From positions 223,172 to 287,171 of the forward strand of contig NW_006766891.1 of NCBI RefSeq assembly GCF_000275845.1: 64,000 nt of DNA, written 5' to 3'. Each line of letters starts with the position of its first letter. The stretch's first letter is position 1. Positions 49,881 through 64,000 of the stretch are shown here, in pieces. This stretch comes from Dichomitus squalens LYAD-421 SS1 (Eukaryota; Basidiomycota; Agaricomycetes; Polyporales; Polyporaceae). The notes below the pieces were generated by a model. That model was given only the letters and a program-made list of their open reading frames with translations. It was not told the DNA's origin and searched no databases. The translations under genes were made by a program, and so were the position numbers.

Positions 49881-52183
49881 TCAAGCAATTGTCCACAGGT
49901 CACCCAAACCATCTTCATCCAGTACTTGGGAAAGCTCCAGAGAAGGCGCAACCGCGGGTGCTTTCCGAATCTTACGCTTCACTTCCGTGTCGAATAGCTA
50001 AAGGATTATGAACGTAATATGAGCGTGCGTGGCACAAGGACTCGGATGGGGTCGCACGAAGGTCTGACGGTGACAGACGTACCGTTCCGTAGGTATGATC
50101 TAGGAAGTCTTCCATCGCATAACTTGGTCGTGTGAATGCTTCCTCAAAGATTTTGGCAAGCGTCGAGACAGACGCGTGGTAGTGCTGTCTGTGACTGTAC
50201 AGCTCCCATAATGAGCTCTCAAGAGCATTCGTCAACGCTGGATTGGGCTCCGCAGCCATGAAACCATCTGACATCAGAGCGCCGAGAGGCCACGAGGGGA
50301 ATGAGGGATAGGACAATGCGTATGAAGGCTATCAGAACGGTTCCGGAAAGACAGATAGACAGATGGAGAACTCACCGTAATCGGCTCCGGCGATGTCCTC
50401 GGAGCGATGGATCATGACCATCAGCGCAGGATGCCGACGTAGCATGTTGTACGTGAAGGGAATGAGCATGATGACTGCGGCCGGCGGCGCGGTGAGGGAA
50501 AGTCTCGATAATCGTTTGACGAATGATGCGACGATGGTTGCGGGAAGGTGTCTGTTCATCAAGTCGGTGGGAAACATCGGTCAGGTTAGCGCATTGCCGT
50601 AGGAGCGAGGTTGCTTGACAGCTACTTACGTCGAGCTGAGGAAGAGTTCCGTAAGTCGGAAGAAACGAGCGCGGTGCTTGAGGTGTAGCACATCTCTATC
50701 GAGGAAGCCGTACAACCGAGTGTAAAAGGATGGGTAATCGCTGAAAACCGATCGTACGTGAACGGAGTCGCGGAAAGACTGGGACAAGAGGCACGGGAAC
50801 GTACAGGTTGTACTCTTTCATGAGCGTGAAGAGCGCATTGAGCGCTAGAAGACCGATGGTACCCCCTGAGAAGCACATTGAGTTTCGTCGGCTACCAGCA
50901 AGGAAACGAGGTTTCGTACCGTGGTCTACGGAAGAGCTCACCCAGTCCATGATCAAGATGGGTCGCGTCAGGTGAGGGATCACACCTCGGTGAAGCACGT
51001 TCAGCACGCGGAGAGAGAAGGCTTTCCTCGACTCGAGCGAGCCTAGTGACAGCCGAGGAAGCAGCGCGAGCCAAGTCTTAGTGAAGACAGCTCGATGCGC
51101 GGCAAGAGAGTGCAAGGATTGGTGAAGTGTCAGGGTATGTACACGCCCGACAGATGCCTTCTTGCCATCTAGAGGTTTCGCGGCGGGCTCGTCAAAGAAC
51201 TTGCGCCAGTCGTCTTCATGGTCTTCCCCAGTCTCCTCCGGAAGGTCGGCTTCGTCATTGTCTTCTCCAATCTTTTGCAAAGATGGTGGCTTGGAGCCAA
51301 GCTCCTCCACCCACCACTGATTCAGCTCTGAAGGTTCCGTCGGGAATGTTGTAAGACGCTCGAGGATAGATAGCAAATTCCCCGCCAGCTGGGGCGCCTC
51401 GCTATGAGGATGTTTCGCGAGTGAAATTCTGCATGGGAAAAGTCAGTGAAAGGCGTCGGAAGAAAGGCCAGGCGGTACGTGCGCTGCATCGCGAAGGAAG
51501 AACCATCTGATGTCGTCGTGGACACTGAGCCAGGTGTTCACGAAATGGTCGCGGACTTCGGGGTCGAGGGTACGATCGTCGATGCCATGGGTATCAATCT
51601 TACGCTTCTTTGTGTTTGTAGCACGGGGCGGAGGAGGACAGAGGAGAAGAGCGGAGACTATCTTTCGAAAATGGGAAGCGTGGAATTGAGGCGGCTGCTT
51701 GCTATCGGCCGTACGAGTGAGTGAGGAAGAGAGATGTTTTTGAAGAGAGAGCATGATGTCCAGAGCGGACGTCTTCGTGTGAGCTGTGTCAGAGACCAAA
51801 TCGAAAATGAAGTCTGAAATTGTTCAACGTACCCTCAAAGTCACTTCCTCATCTTTTAGAGTACCTGCGAGGAGCTCGACGAAAGCGTGGAACCTCTCCA
51901 ATAGCCAGGTGCGGACAGCCCGTGCTTCCGGGTTGCGGTCGGGACCAGAGAGAAGGCCTCGCAAAATAGCAAGCACAAAGACACGGTACAGAGAGTATAT
52001 AGTCTTGGAGAGATAGACGGAATTCTCGGTCTCCAAAGCGATGTCCAAGAGGTCAGCAAGGGGATTCAAAGAGAGGCCAGTGGACACGGCAGTAGTGAGC
52101 TCCTTTTCGAGATTTTGGATGGTTTGAACGACATCATCCACAGCAGACGCCTTGCGTTTTCTAGACGGTAGTGAAGGAGGCAT
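49881..52183 (-). CDS. NOC4: Nucleolar complex protein 4 (NOC4)
   Basis: Works with Nop14 in small-subunit (40S) ribosome maturation and export. The start MPPSLPSRKRKASAVDD has a basic nuclear-type signal. The middle holds helical repeats (LSLNPLADLLDIALE, HASHFRKIVSALLLCPPPP, KKRKIDTHGIDD). Conserved C-terminal NOC block: HRAVFTKTWLALLPRLSL, LHRGVIPHLTRPILIMDW, GGTIGLLALNALFTLMKEYN, YPSFYTRLYGFLDRDV and HLPATIVASFVKRLSRLSLT, then IPFTYNMLRRHPALMVMI. The last exon reads LFDTEVKRKIRKAPAVAP and ends LGDLWTIA. About nine introns. ATG at 52181-52183, stop at 49881-49883. Confidence 0.92.
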
Positions 52184-52376
52184 GGTAGTGAAAGTTTCGG
52201 CCTGAAGCCACAACTCAGAGCGTCGGGGAGGCTTGTATAGAGCAAGGGAGTATTTTGGCAATGGTCACGTGCGGGGATGATAGGTTGCGGTGGCGCCGAG
52301 GTGGACTTGTCGTCTTTGACCACCATTCAGCCCCCGTCCCGTTTGCCTGTCCGGTGTCTTCACTGCTGCCGCCATA
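52184..52376. promoter_or_regulatory. Divergent promoter between NOC4 and CDC5
   Basis: 193 bases between the start codons of a ribosome-biogenesis and a splicing gene. TCACGTGCG at about 52266, containing the E-box CACGTG, is the only motif I would pick out; its use is inference. Confidence 0.45.
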
Positions 52377-55313
<2,937 letters not shown>

Positions 55314-55676
55314 GGGCCTGTAGTCGTTAGCTATTTTGTTACCACTGCTGTATTTCGTCGCTGTGAGCATCTCCAGTCTGACATAGTGTCCTGCTCCTAG
55401 GCCAGGTCTCTGGTCGGGTGGCCTCGTTCCTGCCGGTACCTCGGTGGATGTGTTCGATGGCGTTCTTGTGTCCCTTCTGGTCTTGAGCCGCGCGGCCGGG
55501 GTGAGAACATGAGGCCCAGAGCTCACAGGCCCCGGACACGAGGCAGCTCATTCTCTTCCCTTGTTCTGCTCCTGACAGAATTATATCCATGATGATCTAT
55601 ATTACTCCGTACGCCTCAAGGCACTCGTTCCTCTTTTTCTTCCTCGGGCTCCTTCCGACGTCCCCAACCGACGCAA
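55314..55676. other. CDC5 3' region and promoter of the next gene
   Basis: 363 bases between two plus-strand genes. A pyrimidine-rich tract (CGTTCCTCTTTTTCTTCCTC at about 55626-55645) precedes the next start codon. No gene seen. Confidence 0.45.
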
Positions 55677-56743
55677 ATGCCCTCCACCTCTGCTGATGTG
55701 ACCAGGAGCTCCTCCTCCCCATCCGGGGCGTCTCTGCACGCGCCTACGCCTGTATTCACAACTGTCGAAGTCCCCGCTTCGCCGTCTTTCGTCACCACTA
55801 CGGTGACTTCAGCCGGGTCAGCCTCCTTGCCTACGGTCGGCAGCGTCTCAAACGCCGCCACATCAGATATACCGATAGCAGCAATCGCTGGGGGCACTGC
55901 AGCGGGTGTTGTGCTTGCTCTCGTTGCCGTGATTGGTTGGACTTGGTGGGGTAGATGCATCAAACGGAGGACTGCGAAAGAGCGCAAGGAAGTCGTAAGT
56001 CTGCGCACCGGGACGCTTGCAATTGTCGCTGATCATGCACAGCTGGCCTTTCTCGAGATTCGAGAGAACACCCGCCGAAATGCGTCTACTTTGTCGCATC
56101 CGGTGTCTCAATACCGGCCCTCGCTTCCTCTGCATGGGTCACACGAACGCAAAGTTACCTTCGTATCCAATCAGTCGACACTAAGGAGTACTACCGAGTT
56201 GAAGAAGGAAGCCTCCAGTAAGTTCGATGGGTATGAACGCACCAGTGCCTACTGATGCATGACTTAGATCCCGAGAAGCCCACTCCGAATCCTTCCCCTC
56301 GACCACCCGCACCGATAGCCCATCTGAACGGCACACCCACACGGCCGGAGGCAGGCCACCCTCCCCCGCTACCCCGCAGAAATCCTCAGCGAGCGCGCGC
56401 GGTGGGTGAGCCTCTGGCAGCATCCGACCAACTCCCGCCCACTCAGCATGGACTCATGCACCAAGCTTCAACGCTGAGCTCTGGCTCAGTATATTCCACG
56501 CAGAGCGCCATGGAAGAGGGCCAATCGGGCGTCCCGTCTAGCCTCTTAATGGCTTTGGGCAATGAGGGCAATCGAAGATCCCTGCTCGCCGGCTACATGC
56601 CCTGGAATCGCTACAGGTCGTCAGTAGCGTCGAATAACCGCCTTTCGGAGTACAGCACTGGGTCCGGTTACTCACAATTGGACGACTTACCCTGGGAGTC
56701 GGTAGGTTTCGCGTACGGCGAAGAAAACGAGCTGCCCAGATAG
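55677..56743 (+). CDS. Single-pass membrane protein, S/T-rich ectodomain
   Basis: No family recognised. There is no clear cleavable signal; the N-terminal 70 residues are Ser/Thr/Pro/Val-rich (ASLHAPTPVFTTVEVPAS) and would be O-glycosylated. One membrane segment (IPIAAIAGGTAAGVVLALVA with VIGWTWWG) is followed by a basic stop-transfer patch (RCIKRRTAKERKE). The cytosolic tail is disordered, Pro/Ser-rich, with poly-Pro patches (GHPPPLPRRNPQ), and ends GFAYGEENELPR. The topology resembles fungal Wsc/Mid2-type wall sensors or Axl2-like proteins, but length and sequence do not let me assign either. One sure intron (about 56220-56268); a second possible one after KERKEV is in frame and open, so it may be exon. 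Confidence 0.7.
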
Positions 56744-56978
56744 TGATTCTAGGTTGGACAAGTGGAAGGACGGACCGCATAGACGATTCTGAATGACCTC
56801 GACGGACTGTGAACGGACGCAAATGAGCCTATAATGACCCCAGTCACGCTTACTCGTTTTGACGTGACTGAACCACGGACGAAACGTCTCTATCGTAGTG
56901 AAGCTCTCGCATAGTGTACGCCTGACACCTTACGAATAATGTGTGGAATACGTGGACGTTACTGCCTACGATGTAGTA

Positions 56979-57677
56979 CTACCGCAAAGAGTTTACGTAG
57001 TGCTATATGCAGAATGAGGAAGACGATAGATGTATATGAACGCCTGACACGCACCTGTTCTACTCGGGCTACGGATGCCTTGAACTCTTCTACGGTCTTC
57101 CAACAATTTAAAGTGGTCGTAGGATTTGACCTGAAGACCAGGTGAATAGGGATTGCGAGATTACAATGGTGGACTCACTGATAACACAGGACGACTTCCT
57201 CTCCCTTCGTACGGACAGCAGAGAGCTCCTCCGATTGTTGGCGCGCATGATATTTCTCAACCTTCTGGCGCAGCTCCTCGAGATCACCCATGAGCGCAGC
57301 GCTGCTCTTGACCGAACCTGCAGATCCAGCCTCTTCAGCCGCGCTGTCTTCGCCAGCCATGCTGCGTTCGCGATCGAGGTTCTCCTTCTCGAGCGCACGC
57401 TCAATCTCCTCACGGACCCGCTCCTCCTCTCGATGCAGGCGGGTCAGTTCAGATTGTATACGGGCACGGATGTGAGCGTCTATGGTGAGTTGGCGTTCAT
57501 GGGCTATCTCGGGGGACTCCTTGTGGTCAACGAGCTGGTTCACGACGTCTTCTGAGAACTGGCCTGCCATGAGACATAGCCATGAAGCTCTTGAGCTGGG
57601 GAGCCACGTACGTGTAGAGAAGTATCCGGCGTGAACACCTTTTCATCCTGTTGTGGCGACGACTGAGATGCCCCCAT
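56979..57677 (-). CDS. MIC19: MICOS subunit Mic19 (DUF1690/CHCH)
   Basis: Peripheral inner-membrane component of the MICOS complex at mitochondrial crista junctions. MGASQSS at the start fits an N-myristoylation signal, as in animal CHCHD3. After a first intron comes FSEDVVNQLVDHKESPE, then a long helix with IRARIQSELTRLHREEERVR and IERALEKENLDRERS, then EELRQKVEKYHARQQSEEL. The C-terminal CHCH-like part is built from three exons: VVLCYQ, SNPTTTLNCWKTVEEFKASV and HYVNSLR-stop. The two Cys are separated by 10 residues (CX10C), as in yeast Mic19. Three introns; stop at 56979-56981. Confidence 0.87.
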
Positions 57678-57896
57678 GGCTGTCGGCAGAGCTGAGCTAC
57701 GGGAAAGGTCGGGGGGCAGCTGAAAGAGACGGCACAAGCCAAGGCCTACAAGCGCTCGCCACCTTAAGCAGCGCGCCTTTTACACTCCCAGTGGTCACCG
57801 ACGCGACGGCCAGTCCAACCTACGTATATAGGTACTATAACATCATTGCACACGAATTTACACATGTTGAAAACATCACAAAACGCGGAGAATGGT

Positions 57897-60806
<2,910 letters not shown>

Positions 60807-61031
60807 GGACAGAGGGTGTGCGGCAAACACACAGTACCGTGGTACCGAGTCGCTCAACCTACTTACTTCAAACGCTGACAATATAAGCGCCCATGTACTA
60901 AGATCGCATCTCGAGCATGACAAAGCAGTGGCGACCACCCGAACAGCGCCATTCGCCTCTGCTACTCGCTCTCCGTTTGCATCCTCGCACACCTCCCTCG
61001 TTACTTCCGTACTCCAGGCTCAACTACAGTC
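60807..61031. promoter_or_regulatory. Divergent promoter shared by DHX35 and YJU2
   Basis: 225 bases between the start codons of two spliceosome genes. Such head-to-head placement allows joint regulation; whether they are co-expressed is inference. A TCGCATCTCGAGCATG block at about 60901-60916 is unremarkable, and no TATA box is seen. Confidence 0.5.
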
Positions 61032-62075
61032 ATGTCAGAACGTAAAGGCACGTCCGGACTACCTTTGTCAATGCCCGCGTCGTGTATGCTCACTGTTCAT
61101 CCAGTTCTAAACAAATACTTCCCCCCGGATTTCGATCCGTCCCTCATTCCCCGCCGCAGGCAACCCAAGAATTCTCAACAGGTCGTTCGCTTAATGGCCC
61201 CCTTCTCCATGTAAGTCCTAGAAAGGTTTGTCTCTAGTTCGCAAGTTCCATCTAATCCCGGCCTAGGCGATGTAACACTTGTGGCGAGTACATATACAAA
61301 GGAAAGAAGTTCAATGCACGGAAGGAGACGGTCGAGGGCGAGGATTACTATGGCATCAAGATCTTCCGTTTTTATATCAAATGGTACGTTGTCCTTGACT
61401 CGTACCCTATCCGGTACCAACGCCGTTCCGTTGCGTCGCAGCACGCTATGTTCCGCGGAGATCACTTTCAAGACGGACCCCAAGAATACCGACTATGCAG
61501 CCGAACACGGCGCATCACGCAACTTTGAGCCATGGAGGGAGGAGAAGGCCGTCGAGGAGGAGGATAGACTCGCCAAACTGGAAGAAGAAGAGAACAACCC
61601 CATGAAAGCTCTCGAGAACCGGACTGTCGACTCAAAGCGGGAGATGGACATCTTAGATGCACTACAAGACATTCGCGCCCGTAACGCCCGTAACGAACGT
61701 GTCGGGCAATCGGTAGATCTACTCGAGCGTCTGGGAACGGAAGATATAGAAACAGAGGAGGATAGGGAGAGGAAAATCGCCGAAGAGGAGGACGAGAAAT
61801 TGGTGCGAGAAGTCTTTGCAAGGGTTCCCGCTTCGGAGGCGTCTGCTTCTAGTGGTGCAGGGTCGAGTCGGGACGGTGGGACCGAGTCGATCATTACAGT
61901 GAAGCGTAAGGCTACGACCCAGGAACCTGAGCTCCGGAGTCTTCTCCCCGAGTCGACCCGTGCTCTACTTTCCGCTGCATCTTCCATTGGTGCTCCAGCT
62001 GCTAAGCGGAAGAAGTTGGAAGTCAAGAGCGGCTTGGGTATCAGGCTCAAAGGAAAGGCAAAAGCCGCTGTGTAA
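61032..62075 (+). CDS. YJU2: Splicing factor YJU2/CWC16
   Basis: Step-one factor of the spliceosome that helps branch-site docking. Exons 61032-61047, 61105-61210, 61267-61383 and 61442-62075 give 290 residues. The first exon codes only [23 protein letters not shown] follows, the family start. Zinc-binding Cys pairs are [16 protein letters not shown] and [16 protein letters not shown], then [17 protein letters not shown]. The rest is a charged helix and a Lys-rich end ([20 protein letters not shown]). The first intron (61048-61104) begins with GC. Stop TAA at 62073-62075. Confidence 0.95.
61048..61104 (+). other. GC-AG intron in YJU2
   Basis: The family start MSERKVLNKYF is restored only by joining AAAG at 61047 to TTCTAAAC at 61105. 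The removed 57 nt begin GCACGTCCG and end CATCCAG. The donor word is the same as in the Rho GTPase GC intron. Confidence 0.8.
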
Positions 62076-62251
62076 TAATATGTACTGGACTTACTTACAA
62101 TGTGTCATTGTTGCAGCAGAGAGATTACGACTGTACGCAACCTGGCTACGTAGCCACGCACGCGCGCAGCAGTACGCTCGCTTTCCGATCACGATACAAT
62201 TATACAGCCATATAGTCACAGAGTCGGGTAAGCGACACTAAGCATCCTATT

Positions 62252-62293
62252 CACAGTTCTCGGTGGCAGAGGTATCCACAGTTCTCGGTGGCC
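62252..62293 (+). repeat. Direct repeat of 16 bases
   Basis: CACAGTTCTCGGTGGC occurs twice with starts 26 bases apart. The second copy is followed by CCTCTGC, the complement of GCAGAGG between the copies, so the block can also fold into a small hairpin. Confidence 0.7.
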
Positions 62294-63429
62294 TCTGCAA
62301 CGAAATTCCTTCCTTGCGCGAGGTAGATGGACTGTAATCCAGGCAATCTTGACTGTTCATCCAGGTGTGCACAAAATGAGTCTATTCAAGGGCTTTGCAG
62401 GGTACATAGACTTGAGCCTTGCCTTTTGCTAAGATCCCGCCAGCGGCGCTCCAGTTACCACAATCAATGTATAGTTACATGACTGCGTGAATATGTGGTC
62501 ACGCAGCCTGCTACATAATTCCTGGCTACTTTATATGGTTAGGTCTGTAGGACAGTATATTCCAGTCTGTGGAGGTTGCCAGCTCACATGGTATTGCATT
62601 CTAGAAGCACAAGTGCAGGAGGTGAGTCTCAGGGGCCCGCTGGCACTCCTCAGCTTGTGCTAGTGGGAAATGGCGGGCTGAAGGGAGGGTAGAGCCCTAC
62701 CACAGCCTGTGACAAACTCCATCAAGAAACTTGATGTATGTTAGAGGTGATCCATATGCACTCATTCTCCCTGGTCGTCTGCCTGTACACTATCCTCCTC
62801 TTTCTGTCCCCCTAACAATGTTATAACTGACTGTTGAGCAAGTAGGGAGAGACAAGCGAGGCAGGCAGGAGCGCTGACGGACTCTGATTGCAGTGAGACT
62901 GGAGCAGAGCTCAATAGGCAGGACTGGAGACAAGTAGTGTATTGAGTGAATTATCTATAGAGTGATGGCTTACCTAGAGACAAGAGGTCGAAACTAGAGT
63001 CTCTAGGTAGCAAAGGATCTAGCTGTATATGAGAAACAAACAATGGGTGCTAAGGGACAATAGTGTTGCTATAGGTACAGAGTACAAGGGGTGCAGGACA
63101 ATAGCGACAGGGGACACAAAGGGAGCTGTTGTCTATGTGCAAACAAGGAGAAACCATGCCAAATAGAGAACAAGAGATGAATGTACAAGACAGTGGTTCA
63201 AATCAAGAGGGAAATATAGTGCTGTGGGGGCAGTTTGTGACAGACAACTATCTAGCCTAGACCTAGACCATGTACCCTACTTAAGGAAGAGCAAGGAATA
63301 TGGAACTCTTAACCTTTAGCAAGGGTCAAAGGGTATGGTTTAACTAGTTGACACATCCACAAAAACCACCTTTTCAAGTTGCACCTATTTAGTATAAATT
63401 AGCTAATGCCAATTCGTGCAAAGTAGCAC

Positions 63430-63463
63430 TATAGTAGACAGGAATAGTACTATAGTAGACAGT
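63430..63463 (+). repeat. Two-copy 21-bp tandem repeat
   Basis: CTATAGTAGACAG appears at 63430-63442 and 63451-63463, with similar flanks (AGTA or AGCA before, GAATAG or TGATAG after), giving a period of 21 bases. Confidence 0.7.
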
Positions 63464-64000
63464 GATAGCAGTGGATAGAGTGGGTCTATAATCTCTGACT
63501 GGTGTACAAATAGTTTATATGACCTCAAACCATCTGTTTATCGTTACACTGAAGTACTAACACAAGTCTATTGTCACAGCCAACGAGCTGTGCCACCAAA
63601 ACAAACAAGGGCAAAGCTTACTGATGCAGAGGTTGGTGCTGAGAAGCGAAGCAACCACAGGTGACACAGCAAGAGATGTGAAGAAGTGTATTCCCTAGAC
63701 TAGAAGGGGCAGTAGAAGGTAGGGCTGCTAGCTACCTACAGAGGAGATGGGGGATCGACGAGAAGATCAAGTCTGAGGTTCCCTGCCTCAGACTCCCTAC
63801 TATATATACTAATACAACGGTGCACAGACCAGGTACCTATTGACCATCGTTTGGTCAGAGTTCTCTGCCTCATGTCCTACCCTCTGACCTGCCTCATGGT
63901 GACCTTACGACTAATACCTGAGTCGTGCTGAGTCCGGACTCCTTCCAATGAGTAAGCGCTCCTGCTGTCACATCAGTCACCTGCCAGTGAGTGAGGATGG

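Larger units (their letters stand above)
62076..64000. other. AT-richer, gene-free and repetitive right end
   Basis: After YJU2 the sequence becomes visibly richer in A and T, and beyond about 62240 no open frame of 60 codons exists in any of six frames, although such frames are everywhere else in the window. It holds short direct repeats: CACAGTTCTCGGTGGC at about 62252 and 62278, and CTATAGTAGACAG at 63430 and 63451. A TATATATACTAATACAAC block lies at about 63801-63818. This fits the edge of a repeat-rich or transposon-derived region. I cannot name an element. Confidence 0.6.

Noticed and set aside
63572..64000. Annotated LTR retrotransposon
   Set aside because: LTR-like ends and a TATA block are suggestive, but there is no second LTR, primer-binding site, polypurine tract or pol coding sequence inside the window.

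Overview
The window is nuclear DNA of a filamentous basidiomycete, most likely an Agaricomycete (mushroom or wood-decay lineage). The reasons are: GC-rich, closely packed genes on both strands; nearly every gene cut by many introns of about 50-60 nt; very short internal exons; and basidiomycete-style proteins such as a PHD-JmjC demethylase, a CaaX-tailed Skt5 protein and a Zn2Cys6 regulator. The genus is inference. There is no operon, prophage, CRISPR array or bacterial-type system, and I recognised no tRNA or rRNA gene.

I could trace 29 protein genes. Left part (0-16 kb): an unknown multi-spanning membrane protein, a Nudix ADP-ribose pyrophosphatase, a malate dehydrogenase ending in SKL (peroxisomal), the DEAD-box helicase DDX41, galactose-1-phosphate uridylyltransferase, ribosome-biogenesis factor SDA1, an RGG-tailed protein and phosphoglycerate kinase. 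Middle (16-35 kb): a JHD1/KDM2-like demethylase, a Skt5/Chs4 chitin-synthase regulator, a PITH protein, DNA-end polynucleotide kinase-phosphatase, an unknown disordered protein, a type II Golgi glycosyltransferase, 6-phosphofructo-2-kinase/fructose-2,6-bisphosphatase, a PIG-X-like GPI-anchor factor and a Rho GTPase. Right part (35-62 kb): Ydj1-type DnaJ, Nit2 amidase, a sphingosine/diacylglycerol-kinase-like protein, UMP/CMP kinase, nucleoporin Nup37, a Zn2Cys6 transcription factor, NOC4, CDC5, a single-pass S/T-rich membrane protein, MIC19, DHX35 and YJU2. The last 1.9 kb is gene-free, AT-richer and repetitive.

The genes do not form one pathway. The clearest theme is RNA processing: DDX41, CDC5, DHX35 and YJU2 are spliceosome factors, with DHX35 and YJU2 divergent from one 225-bp spacer; SDA1 and NOC4 build ribosomes. 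A second theme is central carbon flux (PGK, PFK-2/FBPase-2, GALT, MDH). A third is prenylated proteins for membrane and wall polarity (Skt5, Rho, Ydj1).

I found no convincing new multi-gene system. The most interesting points are at RNA and targeting level: micro-exons of 8, 11 and 16 nt, three GC-AG introns (two with the same donor), an in-frame 69-nt GC-AG intron inside the Rho GTPase, and the peroxisomal tail on the only MDH in the window.
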